A stretch of DNA of 64,000 nucleotides from the NCBI GenBank assembly GCA_946479745.1, contig CAMLGZ010000020.1:1-64000 (forward strand), in the 5' to 3' direction. Shown here piece after piece: positions 17,545 to 25,318 of the stretch. The position numbers and the translations under genes are program-made. Below the pieces are notes generated by a model that saw only the letters and a program-made list of their open reading frames with translations, made no database searches and was not told where the DNA came from. The number at the start of each line of letters is the position of its first letter. Within the stretch, counting starts at the first letter, position 1. This DNA comes from an uncultured Pseudoxanthomonas sp. Lineage in GTDB: Bacteria > Pseudomonadota > Gammaproteobacteria > Xanthomonadales > Xanthomonadaceae.

Positions 17545-18372
17545 CTATCGCTCCGGCGCTGCCGCGTCCGTCGCCAGAACCTCATCGAGCTCTCGCTTGA
17601 TGTCCCGGCAATCTTCGCCGTAGCGGCTTTTGCGCTGCCGATCTTCCTGTGCGGAATGCGATTGCGATTCGTATTGGCTGTTGGCCAGGCGCATCAGTTC
17701 GTTGATGCTTTTGAAGCCGGCTGCCATGCCTTCCAGATACATGTTCTGATCCAGCGCCACACCTTCGCGCCGTGCGATGCGATGCGCTCGGTTGACGAAC
17801 GCAATAGAAAGAGCGACGCCGCTCTGTTCAAGCAAATCGCAGTGGCCGGCCTGGGCCAGCTGCGCGCCATCGGCCTTCGCCAGCTGATAGATGCGCATAT
17901 CGGACAGATCTGCCGCACTCCCGGCGGCTTGTGGCAGACCGTCCTCTACAGAAGCAATGGCTGGGCTTTCGTCGTAATCGGTACGATAAATCTGCTGCAT
18001 CGAATCGAAATCGATCCGAGCCAACCGACACGCCTCCGCCCTCATCTCCGGCGTGGTCTGCGCCTGCTCCGCGGCCAGCCTTTCCTGCATCGCCGACGCG
18101 CCCGCCTGGAATGTATCCGTATATTGGTCCGTATCGAAGGATTCGCTGGCGGCGGCAGCTCGTGCGATCTCCTGCGCCTTCATCTCCCGCTCCAGCTGTT
18201 CGATCTCCCTTTCCGGAAACCGGCAACTGCGGGCCGTGGCGATCATTTCGCCATAGGCCTGAATCAATGAGGTTTCGCTATGCTGCGCGCGCTGGCTGAG
18301 CCGCGTCTCCAGCGATTCGCCGGGCGTCTGTGTCTGTGCCTGCAACAGCAGCATCAGCCACCAGGCATTCAC
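17545..18372 (-). CDS. Hypothetical protein with N-terminal signal, helical
   Basis: 275 residues, no recognised family. GTG start at 18372 with GGAG eight bases upstream; it begins four bases after the ABC permease stop codon, so it is surely translated from the same mRNA. The short N-terminal hydrophobic segment MNAWWLMLLLQAQ could be a signal peptide. The rest is almost entirely predicted helix with coiled-coil-like stretches (REIEQLEREMKAQEIARAAAAS) and a C-terminal charged region (SAQEDRQRKSRYGEDCRDIKREL). Cysteines occur at RSCRFP, EACRLA, GHCDLL and EDCRDI, an even number that fits disulfides in the periplasm. The function is unknown; linkage to the exporter is the only clue. Confidence 0.7.
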   Translation of the reverse strand: MNAWWLMLLLQAQTQTPGESLETRLSQRAQHSETSLIQAYGEMIATARSCRFPEREIEQLEREMKAQEIARAAAASESFDTDQYTDTFQAGASAMQERLAAEQAQTTPEMRAEACRLARIDFDSMQQIYRTDYDESPAIASVEDGLPQAAGSAADLSDMRIYQLAKADGAQLAQAGHCDLLEQSGVALSIAFVNRAHRIARREGVALDQNMYLEGMAAGFKSINELMRLANSQYESQSHSAQEDRQRKSRYGEDCRDIKRELDEVLATDAAAPER

Positions 18373-18376
18373 GCGA

Positions 18377-19171
18377 TCAACTCCGCAGCCCTACGCCGCG
18401 CTTCAACAGCCAAAGACCCAACGCACCGAGTCCGACTACGAAGCCGAGCATCAGCGCATACGCCACCCACACCGGCACGTCGCTGCTGCCCAGCAGACCA
18501 TAGCGGAACGCATTGACCATGTAGAAGATGGGGTTGGCGTGGGTCGCGGCTTCGGCCCACGGCGGCAGCAGCTTGACCGAGTAGAACACGCCGCCCAGAT
18601 ACGTCAGCGGAGTGAGGATGAAGGTCGGCACGATGGCCACGTCGTCGAACTTCTTCGCGTACACCGCATTGATGAAACCGGCCAGCGAGAAGATGGTGGC
18701 GCCCAGCAGCACCGTGGTCAGGGTGATGAAGGGGTGCGGGATGCGCACCTTGGTGAAGAACATGGCGATCACCAGCACGATGCTGCCGACCATCAACCCA
18801 CGCAATACCGCGCCGGCGACGTAGCCGCCCAGGATCACCCAGTTGGGCATCGGGCTGACCAGCAGCTCTTCGATATGGCGGCCGAACTTGGCGCCGAAGA
18901 AGCTGGAGGAGATGTTGCCGTAGCTGTTCTGGATCACGCTCATCATCACCAGGCCCGGCACGATGAACTCCATGTAGCTGTAACCGCCCATGTCGCCGAT
19001 GCGCGAACCGATCAACCCGCCGAAGATCAGGAAGTACAGGGTCATGGTGATCGCCGGCGGCACCAGCGTCTGGCCCCAGATACGCAGGATGCGCATGATC
19101 TCGCGGCGCACGATGGTGCCCAGCGCGACGAAGTTTTTTTGCAGTGACGTGGTAGCGACAGCTTGGTTCAT
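18377..19171 (-). CDS. yadH: ABC-2 type transporter permease (YadH-like)
   Basis: 264 residues. ABC-2 membrane subunit with about six membrane segments: ALGTIVRREIMRILRIWGQTLVPPAITMTLYFLIFGGLIGSRIG near residues 15-60, FIVPGLVMMSVIQNSY, HIEELLVSPMPNWVILGGYVAG (the ABC-2 signature after segment 2), and YLGGVFYSVKLLPPWAEAATHANPIFYMVNAFRYGLLG. The order matches E. coli YadH closely. AGAG lies eight bases before ATG. It pairs with the ATPase gene upstream at 19399, across a 227-base spacer that holds a hexanucleotide tandem repeat. The substrate is unknown; exporters of this type handle lipids, polysaccharides or drugs. Confidence 0.93.
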   Translation of the reverse strand: MNQAVATTSLQKNFVALGTIVRREIMRILRIWGQTLVPPAITMTLYFLIFGGLIGSRIGDMGGYSYMEFIVPGLVMMSVIQNSYGNISSSFFGAKFGRHIEELLVSPMPNWVILGGYVAGAVLRGLMVGSIVLVIAMFFTKVRIPHPFITLTTVLLGATIFSLAGFINAVYAKKFDDVAIVPTFILTPLTYLGGVFYSVKLLPPWAEAATHANPIFYMVNAFRYGLLGSSDVPVWVAYALMLGFVVGLGALGLWLLKRGVGLRS

Positions 19172-19205
19172 CTAGTCATCTCTTTGTTCTGGTGTTCCTG
19201 CTTTG

Positions 19206-19392
19206 GCCCCCTCCCTTGCGAAGCAGGGGAGGGTTGGGGAGGGGTTGGCTCTTGATCTTGATCTTGATCTTGATCTTGATCTTGATCTTGATCTTGATCT
19301 TGATCTTGCTTCTAGCTTTTCTCAAAGCACAACAAAAGCAAGATCAAAAGCACCCCTCCCTAGTCCTCCCCTGCTCCGCAAGGGAGGGGACT
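19206..19392. repeat. Inverted CCCTCCCTTGCG repeat pair flanking a microsatellite
   Basis: Left arm CCCCCTCCCTTGCGAAGCAGGGGAGGG and right arm CCTCCCCTGCTCCGCAAGGGAGGGG are complementary and enclose the (CTTGAT)n tract and a stretch AAAAGCAAGATCAAAAGC. It fills the spacer between the ABC ATPase and permease genes. A related arm pair with GATCAAGAGC inside lies at 57151. Confidence 0.85.
19251..19310. repeat. Hexanucleotide tandem repeat (CTTGAT)n
   Basis: Nine perfect CTTGAT units and one CTTGCT unit in direct tandem. The read on the transcribed (minus) strand is ATCAAG. It is outside both coding sequences, so slippage would change the spacing between two operon genes rather than a frame. Confidence 0.97.
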
Positions 19393-19398
19393 TTCTAT

Positions 19399-20370
19399 CT
19401 ATGCCGCCTGTTCCCGCTTGGCCGCAGCTTCATCGCCGGTCAATCGCACGAACAGCTCCTCCAACCGGTTGCTCTTGGTCCGCATCGAACGCACGCGGAT
19501 ACCCGCTTCGCCCAACGCTGCGAACACTCGATTGAGATCCATCGCGCGAGGCATGTCCAGGTCCAACGTGTGGTCGTCGCTGGCTACCAGGGTGGTGCCC
19601 TCGATCGCCGGCAACTGCGCCGGCAGCACGCCGTCGATGTCGAACACGAATCCTTCCACGTCCAGTTTGGCCAACAACGCGCGCATCGGCCCCTGCTCGA
19701 CAATGGTGCCGCGGTCGATGATGGCCACATTGCGGCACAGGCTTTCGGCCTCTTCCAGGTAGTGCGTGGTCAGGATGATGGTGGTGCCGGCAGTATTGAT
19801 GTCCTTCAGCGTCTTCCACATGCCGCGGCGGATCTCGATGTCCACACCGGCGGTGGGTTCGTCCAGGATCAGCAAGCGCGGACGGGTCATCATGGCCCGG
19901 GCGATCATCAACCGGCGCTTCATTCCGCCGGACAAGGTGCGCGACATGCTGGTGGCCTTGTCCCACAGTTGGGCGCGCTTGAGTTCTTCTTCGGCGCGCA
20001 CCAGCGCCTCGGCGCGTGGCAATCCGTAGAAGCCGGCGTAGTTGACCAGAATGTCGAGCGGCTTCTCGAACATGTTGAAGTTCAGCTCCTGCGGCACCAG
20101 GCCCAGCAGGCGCATGGCGCCGTCGCGGTCATGGGACAGGTTGACGCCGAACACTTCCACTTCCCCGGCGCTCTTGTTGACCAGCGAGCTGACGATGCCG
20201 ATCAGGGTGGACTTGCCGGCGCCGTTGGGGCCCAGCAGGGCGAAAAAATCACCCGGGGCGACCTGCAGCGAGACGCCTTTGAGCGCCTGCACGCCGGTGT
20301 CGTAGGTCTTGCGCAGGTCGGTGACGGAGAGCGCGGGCATGGCCGCGGAAGTTGCCGATTGGGGAACCAT
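19399..20370 (-). CDS. yadG: ABC transporter ATP-binding protein (YadG-like)
   Basis: 323 residues. Walker A LLGPNGAGKSTLIG near residue 50, Q-loop VPQELNF, signature LSGGMKRRLMIARAMM, Walker B LLILDEPTAGVD and switch TTHYLEEAE are all present. The C-terminal 90 residues (GTIVEQGPMRALLAKLDVEG onward) form the usual accessory domain. A start ten codons later (MPALSVTDLRKTYDTG) is equally possible, as neither start has a clear ribosome binding site. It is first gene of a leftward operon with the permease at 18377. The protein powers an exporter of unknown substrate at the inner membrane. Confidence 0.94.
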   Translation of the reverse strand: MVPQSATSAAMPALSVTDLRKTYDTGVQALKGVSLQVAPGDFFALLGPNGAGKSTLIGIVSSLVNKSAGEVEVFGVNLSHDRDGAMRLLGLVPQELNFNMFEKPLDILVNYAGFYGLPRAEALVRAEEELKRAQLWDKATSMSRTLSGGMKRRLMIARAMMTRPRLLILDEPTAGVDIEIRRGMWKTLKDINTAGTTIILTTHYLEEAESLCRNVAIIDRGTIVEQGPMRALLAKLDVEGFVFDIDGVLPAQLPAIEGTTLVASDDHTLDLDMPRAMDLNRVFAALGEAGIRVRSMRTKSNRLEELFVRLTGDEAAAKREQAA

Positions 20371-20419
20371 GTAGGGGGCCTTGCGGCGCCAGCGGGGCGC
20401 CTGAAGTATGCAAACGCTT

Positions 20420-20425
20420 ATTATA
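20420..20425 (-). promoter_or_regulatory. Candidate -10 element for the yadGH operon
   Basis: A perfect TATAAT on the minus strand, 50 bases ahead of the yadG start. No good -35 box is visible at the right distance, so support is modest. Confidence 0.35.
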
Positions 20426-20474
20426 GGCGTCCCGTCGGGCCGGCCCCGGCACCAGACTGTTCCGGTTCCGACCT

Positions 20475-21227
20475 TTGGCCATCGTCCATTTCCCGCTCAA
20501 GTTGGTAGAACGCCGCATGCTGGCGCCCTCCGTCGGCCATTACGTATTCGTGCGCGGCGACGGTCTGCCGCTGGATTTCATCCCCGGCCAGTTCATCCAG
20601 GTGCATTTCAGCTACGCCGACGGCACTGCCGCCAAACGCAGCTATTCGCTGGCCACCATTCACGACCACGCCCTGGGCGCGGACGAAACCGTCGAAATCG
20701 CGGTCAGCTACGTGGCTGGCGGCGCAGCGACGGCCCTGTTCGAAGGATTGGAGGCCGGCGGCCAGATCGACGCCAGCGGTCCGTACGGCCGCTTCTGCCT
20801 GATGCCGGGCGACGCCAACAAGCGCTATCTCTTCATCGGCACCGGCACCGGCGTCACCCCTTACCGGGCCATGCTGCCGCTGGTGGAGAAGCTGATCGCC
20901 GAGCGCGGCATCGAAGTGGTGTTGCTGTTCGGCGCGCGCACACCGGAAGAATTGCTGTACGGCGATGACTTCCGCGCCTTCGCCGACAAGCATCCGCAAT
21001 TCCGCTTCGTGCCCTGCTTCTCGCGCGAACTGCCCGAGAACCCCCACCCCGACGTACGCCGCGGTTACGTGCAGCAGTTCCTGGCCGAGTTCTCGCCCAA
21101 CCCGGAAACCGACATCGCCTACCTATGCGGCAATCCCAACATGGTGGATGCGTGCTTCGAATCGTTGAAGGCCGATGGATTGCCGATTCCGCAGATCCGG
21201 CGGGAGAAATACGTTTCGTCGAAGTGA
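20475..21227 (+). CDS. fpr: Ferredoxin/flavodoxin-NADP+ reductase family protein
   Basis: 250 residues, transferring electrons between NADPH and ferredoxin or flavodoxin through FAD. FAD-binding RSYSLATIH near residue 56; a VEIAVSYVAGGAATALFEGLEAGGQIDASGPYGRF strand pair; NADP-binding LFIGTGTGVTPYRAMLPLVE; VVLLFGARTPEELLYGDDF; AYLCGNPNMVDACFESLK; C-terminus REKYVSSK. The start is a TTG (20475) with no clear Shine-Dalgarno; the first internal ATG (20518) would remove the first beta strand, so TTG is preferred. Divergent from yadG. The Fpr role (oxidative stress, cluster assembly) is by family; other flavin reductases are possible. Confidence 0.88.
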   Translation: MAIVHFPLKLVERRMLAPSVGHYVFVRGDGLPLDFIPGQFIQVHFSYADGTAAKRSYSLATIHDHALGADETVEIAVSYVAGGAATALFEGLEAGGQIDASGPYGRFCLMPGDANKRYLFIGTGTGVTPYRAMLPLVEKLIAERGIEVVLLFGARTPEELLYGDDFRAFADKHPQFRFVPCFSRELPENPHPDVRRGYVQQFLAEFSPNPETDIAYLCGNPNMVDACFESLKADGLPIPQIRREKYVSSK

Positions 21228-21233
21228 CGCGTT

Positions 21234-21403
21234 TCCTTCTCCCACCGGGAGAAGGTGGCGCGAAGCGACGGATGAGGGAATGGACTCGCAGCCCGTAGCA
21301 GACCTTTGGATACAGGCCGTCATCACTTTCTGAACCCCGTATCGGCAAGTCATTTCCTTCCCTCATCCGCCCTCCGGGCACCTTCTCCCGGCGGGAGAAG
21401 GAA
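21234..21403. repeat. Paired palindromic repeat, CTTCTCCCACCGGGAGAAGG family
   Basis: The left arm is a CCTTCTCCCACCGGGAGAAG hairpin plus GCGACGGATGAGGGAATGG; the right arm mirrors it (CCCTCATCCGCCCTCCGGG, then CTTCTCCCGGCGGGAGAAG). This is the same architecture as the element at 6091. Confidence 0.87.
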
Positions 21404-21491
21404 AATCCACTGCCCTGCCTTTGGTCACATCCGCCGCCGCTCTCCGTCGTGACAACATAGGGTCTGGAAGAGACCGCTCACCGGAGACGCC

Positions 21492-22958
21492 ATGCGTCGA
21501 ATACAAATTGCCGCCGCCGCTGCCCTGCTGGCCCTCGCCTGCGCCCCTGACGCACAGGCGCGCAAGCTGGGTTCCCTGGAATTCAAGACCTGCTCGCTGA
21601 GCACGCCGTTTTCCGATGAAGCACTGCCCGCACAGTGCGCCACCTTGCAGGTACCGGAGAATCCGGCCAGCCCGGCAGGCCGCAAGATAGGCCTGAAGAT
21701 CGCGTGGATACCCGCTGACAAAGACGATGCCGCCGAACCCGATCCGGTCTTCATGCTCGCCGGCGGGCCGGGCCAATCCGCGCTGGAAAGCTATCCGCAA
21801 ACCGACAACGCTTTCGCCGAAACCCGCAAGAAACATCACATCATCCTGGTGGACCAGCGTGGTACCGGCGGCTCCAATGCGCTGAATTGCGAGGAGCCGT
21901 TCGACGAAACCGAGCTGCCCACGCCGCAAGCTGCGATCGACTACACCAGGCGGTGCCTGGCCTCGCTGTCCAAACGCGCCGATCCGCGCTTCTACACCAC
22001 CACCGAAGCGATCCAGGACCTGGATGCGGTGCGCAGGGCGATCGGCGCGGAAAAGATCAACCTGGTCGGCATTTCCTACGGCACGCGCGTGGCCCAGCAG
22101 TACGCGGCGAAGTATCCGGCCAGCACGCGCACGATCGTGCTGGACAGTGTGGCGCCCAACGCGCTGGTGCTGGGCAACGAGTTCGCGCGCAACCTGGAAG
22201 AAGCGCTGGATCTGCAGTTCGCGCTCTGCGCCAAGACTCCCACCTGCCTGCAGCGCATGGGCGACCCGCGCGCGAAGCTGCGCACGCTGATGGCGAAGCT
22301 GGAAACCGACCCGCCCCTGGTGACCTACCGCGACGGCATCACCGGCGAAAGCAAGCAGGAGAAACTCACGCCCGCGCTGGTCGCCGGCCTGGTGCGCATG
22401 TACGCCTACATGCCGCTGGCCTCGTCGCTGCTGCCGTTGCAGTTGAACGAAGCGGCCAACGGACGCTACGACGCGCTGATGGCGCTGTCGAAGATGCTGG
22501 GCGACCAGATGTCCGAAAGCATCACCATGGGCATGCAGCTTTCGGTGATCTGCAGCGAAGATGGCAGCGAACTGAAGGCCAACCCGGCCGACGAAGGCAC
22601 CCTGCTCGGCAACGATTTCGCGAATTATCTGGCTGCGCAGTGCGCGGTCTGGCCGAAAGGCACGCGCCCTGCCGGTTTCCGCGCGCCGCTGAAGACCGCA
22701 GTGCCGGCCTTGCTGCTGTCCGGCGAGTTCGATCCGGTTACCCCGCCACGCTACGGCGAAGCGGTGGCCAAGTCGCTTCCCAACGGACGCCATCTGGTAC
22801 TGCGTGGCCAGGGCCACAACGTGATCGGTATCGGCTGCATGCCCAAACTGATGGCGCAGTTCATCGACAGCGCCGATGCCAGGAAAATCGACGCCAAGTG
22901 TCTGGCCAAGCTGGCCTACACCCCGCCCTTCACCGGCTTTTACGGATGGGAACCATGA
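21492..22958 (+). CDS. Secreted alpha/beta hydrolase, tripeptidyl-aminopeptidase-like
   Basis: 488 residues. Signal peptide MRRIQIAAAAALLALACAPDAQA; an alternative reading is a lipoprotein, but the context of Cys17 is a weak lipobox. Catalytic triad by motif: Ser195 in VGISYGTRVAQQY, Asp414 in LLSGEFDPVTPP and His442 in RGQGHNVIG. FMLAGGPGQSA supplies the oxyanion HG-like loop and VDQRGTGGSNALNC is typical of the prolyl/tripeptidyl peptidase (S33, TAP-like) group. Expected to trim peptides in the periplasm. GGAG lies five bases before ATG. Its stop codon overlaps the next ABC ATPase start (ATGA), so it heads a three-gene operon with natAB-like genes. Confidence 0.9.
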   Translation: MRRIQIAAAAALLALACAPDAQARKLGSLEFKTCSLSTPFSDEALPAQCATLQVPENPASPAGRKIGLKIAWIPADKDDAAEPDPVFMLAGGPGQSALESYPQTDNAFAETRKKHHIILVDQRGTGGSNALNCEEPFDETELPTPQAAIDYTRRCLASLSKRADPRFYTTTEAIQDLDAVRRAIGAEKINLVGISYGTRVAQQYAAKYPASTRTIVLDSVAPNALVLGNEFARNLEEALDLQFALCAKTPTCLQRMGDPRAKLRTLMAKLETDPPLVTYRDGITGESKQEKLTPALVAGLVRMYAYMPLASSLLPLQLNEAANGRYDALMALSKMLGDQMSESITMGMQLSVICSEDGSELKANPADEGTLLGNDFANYLAAQCAVWPKGTRPAGFRAPLKTAVPALLLSGEFDPVTPPRYGEAVAKSLPNGRHLVLRGQGHNVIGIGCMPKLMAQFIDSADARKIDAKCLAKLAYTPPFTGFYGWEP

Positions 22959-23701
22959 TCGAAGTACAGGCGCTGCATAAGTCCTTCACCACCGCCAAGA
23001 CGGTGGTCAAAGCCGTCGATGGCGTGAGCTTCGAAGCGCGCGACGGCGAGATCACCGGTTTGCTAGGCCCCAACGGCGCCGGCAAGACCACCACCTTGCG
23101 CATGCTGTACACGCTGATGAAGCCCGACAGCGGACGCGTGCTGGTGGATGGCCACGACACGGCCGCCGAAGCCGAAGCGGTAAGGCGCGCGCTGGGCGTG
23201 CTGCCGGATGCGCGCGGCGTGTACAAGCGCCTGACCGCCCGCGAGAACATCGCCTATTTCGGCGAACTGCACGGCCTGGATGCGGCCACCATCGCCACCC
23301 GCACCGACAATCTGGTGCGGGCGCTGAACATGCAGGACTTCATCGATCGCCGCACCGAAGGTTTTTCGCAAGGCCAGCGCACCAAGACCGCGATCGCGCG
23401 CGCGCTGGTCCACGACCCCGGCAACGTGATCCTAGACGAACCCACCAACGGTCTGGACGTGATGACCACCCGCGGCCTGCGCGAATTCCTCAAGCAGCTA
23501 CGCGCGGAGGGGCGTTGCGTGGTCTTCTCCAGCCACATCATGCAAGAGGTCGCTGCCCTGTGCGACCGCATCGTGATCATCGCGCGCGGCCAGGTAGTGG
23601 CCTCGGGCACCGCCGACGAACTGCGCGCGCATACCGGTGAAGAGAACCTGGAAGACGCGTTCGTGAAAGCCATCGGCTCGGATGAGAGACTGCACGCATG
23701 A
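22955..23701 (+). CDS. natA: ABC transporter ATP-binding protein (NatA-like)
   Basis: 248 residues. Walker A GLLGPNGAGKTTTLRM near residue 40, Q-loop region VLPDARGVYKRLTARENI (NatA-type), signature FSQGQRTKTAIARALVHDP, Walker B NVILDEPTNGLDVMTTRGL and switch FSSHIMQEV. The start overlaps the previous stop (ATGA) and the stop overlaps the next start, so translation is coupled. In Bacillus NatAB exports sodium; in proteobacteria the substrate of the homologues is unsettled. The preceding peptidase gene may hint at peptide-related export, but that is only context. Confidence 0.93.
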   Translation: MIEVQALHKSFTTAKTVVKAVDGVSFEARDGEITGLLGPNGAGKTTTLRMLYTLMKPDSGRVLVDGHDTAAEAEAVRRALGVLPDARGVYKRLTARENIAYFGELHGLDAATIATRTDNLVRALNMQDFIDRRTEGFSQGQRTKTAIARALVHDPGNVILDEPTNGLDVMTTRGLREFLKQLRAEGRCVVFSSHIMQEVAALCDRIVIIARGQVVASGTADELRAHTGEENLEDAFVKAIGSDERLHA

Positions 23702-24879
23702 AATCGCTCCGCGCCTTGATGACGGTGATGCGCAAGGAATTGCGCGACCTCTTCCGCGACCGCCGCACTTTGCTGCTCGCCCTGGGGCTCAGCCCGTTGC
23801 TCACTCCCCTGCTGATCATCGGCCTGGGCACGCTGGGCGAAAGCCGAGCCCGCAGCCAGATCGAGAAACCTCTGGAGTTGCCCGTGGTCGGACGCGAACA
23901 CGCGCCCAACCTGATCGCCTGGCTGGAAGGCCAGAACGTGACGATCAAGGCGCCGCCGAAGGACATCAACGCGGCCATCGCCAACCAGGAAGAAGACGTG
24001 ATCCTGCGGATCGGTCCCGAGTTTCCGGAGCAATGGCGGAAAAGCCTGCCCGCGCCACTGGAGATCATCCAGGACAGCACTCGCCAGGATGCGGAAATCC
24101 CCGTGAGGCGCCTGCAGGGTTTGTTGTCCGCCTACGGCGGGCAGGCCGGCTCATTGCGCCTGCTCGCACGCGGCGTCAGCCCCGGCGCGGCCAGCGCGAT
24201 CCAGGTGCGAAAAACCGACCTGGCCACGCCCGAAGCGCAACGTGGGCGCGTGCTGTCCTTCATCCTTCCCTATTTCCTGATCATCAGCGCCTTTCTGGGC
24301 GGGGTGTCCCTGATCCTGGATGCGACCGCCGGCGAACGCGAACGCCAATCGCTGGAACCCTTGCTGGCCACGCCCGCGCCACGCGGCGCCATCGTCAGCG
24401 GCAAGATCGCGGCGGCGTGCGTGATCGCCCTGATCTCGCTATTGCTCACCCTGCTCGCGTTCAAGTTGGGGGCGCTGCTGTCGCCTTCTGTCGGCCGGCA
24501 GATGGAAGTCAGCTTCGCGGCCATCGGCAAGCTGTTGCTGATCCTGATGCCGATGGTATTCATCGGCACCACCCTGCTGACCTATCTGGCCGCTGCGGCC
24601 AAGAGCATGAAGGAAGCGCAGAGCCACATGACCTGGCTGATGCTGTTGCCGATGCTTCCGACCATCGTGCTGATGGTGAACCCGGTGAAGACCCAGCTCT
24701 GGCAGTTCGCCGTGCCGTTCCTGGCGCAGAACCAGTTGATCCTGAAAGTGGTACGCGGCGAAATCATCACCATGCAGCAATGGGCGGTCTACCTGGCGAC
24801 GGGTTTCGGGTTGGCGGCGATTCTATGGTTCGCGGCGACGCGTCGCTATCGGCAGGAGCGGCTGGCCATTTCGGGTTAG
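23698..24879 (+). CDS. natB: ABC transporter permease (NatB-like)
   Basis: 393 residues. Membrane subunit paired with the ATPase at 22955: first helix RDRRTLLLALGLSPLLTPLLIIGLG (about residues 20-45), then a large extracytoplasmic domain to about residue 180, then five or six helices starting FILPYFLIISAFLGGVSLILDATAGERERQSLEPLLATPAP, the ABC-2 exporter signature of NatB/CcmB-like proteins. FVAIGKLLLILMPMVF-type and AKSMKEAQSHMTWLMLLPMLPTIVLMVNPVK segments follow. Translation is coupled to natA by ATGA. The substrate is unknown. Confidence 0.92.
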   Translation: MKSLRALMTVMRKELRDLFRDRRTLLLALGLSPLLTPLLIIGLGTLGESRARSQIEKPLELPVVGREHAPNLIAWLEGQNVTIKAPPKDINAAIANQEEDVILRIGPEFPEQWRKSLPAPLEIIQDSTRQDAEIPVRRLQGLLSAYGGQAGSLRLLARGVSPGAASAIQVRKTDLATPEAQRGRVLSFILPYFLIISAFLGGVSLILDATAGERERQSLEPLLATPAPRGAIVSGKIAAACVIALISLLLTLLAFKLGALLSPSVGRQMEVSFAAIGKLLLILMPMVFIGTTLLTYLAAAAKSMKEAQSHMTWLMLLPMLPTIVLMVNPVKTQLWQFAVPFLAQNQLILKVVRGEIITMQQWAVYLATGFGLAAILWFAATRRYRQERLAISG

Positions 24880-24946
24880 TTCCAGTTCGACCAACCAAGA
24901 GACTGCGAGCGGCCGATAAAACCAGCGGGCCAAAAGAAAAATCAGT

Positions 24947-25152
24947 CGTCATCCCGGCGAATGCCGGGACCCAACTTTGGGTTGATGCAATGTCGGAACG
25001 CGCGCTATGAGAAGTTGGCCGACGTGCGTTATTCATGCGTAATGACAGCGCACGCATCGCACTTAAACGCGCCCTCAGGCCATTTCAATTTCCACTGCTG
25101 ACCGATTAACTCAAGCGCTGTGAGTTGGGTCCCGGCATTCGCCGGGATGACG
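24947..25152. repeat. Inverted pair of CGTCATCCCGGCGAA repeats
   Basis: Left unit CGTCATCCCGGCGAATGCCGGGACCC and right unit complementary, 140 bases apart, each itself a hairpin (CCCGGCGAATGCCGGG). The 439-base gap between natB and the leftward gene at 25319 holds these, a terminator and no gene. The family recurs at 51166 and 59441. Confidence 0.88.
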
Positions 25153-25264
25153 CTCTTTTATTTTTCTCTGTTCGTTTTTTCTTTTCGCTTACAACTACAA
25201 CCCGCTTCCGTCGTCGCGCCTCTTACGCCGCCTTGCGCCCTGCCTTTCATCGTCCCTGCTCAAA

Positions 25265-25293
25265 CAAAAAGGGCCGGCTTGCGCCGGCCCTTT
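25265..25293 (-). terminator. Intrinsic terminator of the lipoprotein TonB gene
   Basis: GGGCCGGC / GCCGGCCC stem, loop TTGC, extended by A-T pairs and ending in a run of five T on the minus strand. It lies 26 bases after the stop codon of the gene at 25319. Confidence 0.9.
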
Positions 25294-25318
25294 CATCAAC
25301 CAATCCCTGCGTCGAGCC

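Noticed and set aside
19251..19310. CRISPR-like short repeat
   Set aside because: Units are directly adjacent 6-mers with no spacers, so it is a microsatellite.
19203..19535. Open frame reading LDLDLD repeats
   Set aside because: Produced by the (CTTGAT)n tract in a non-coding spacer; no start context and overlaps the minus-strand ABC gene.
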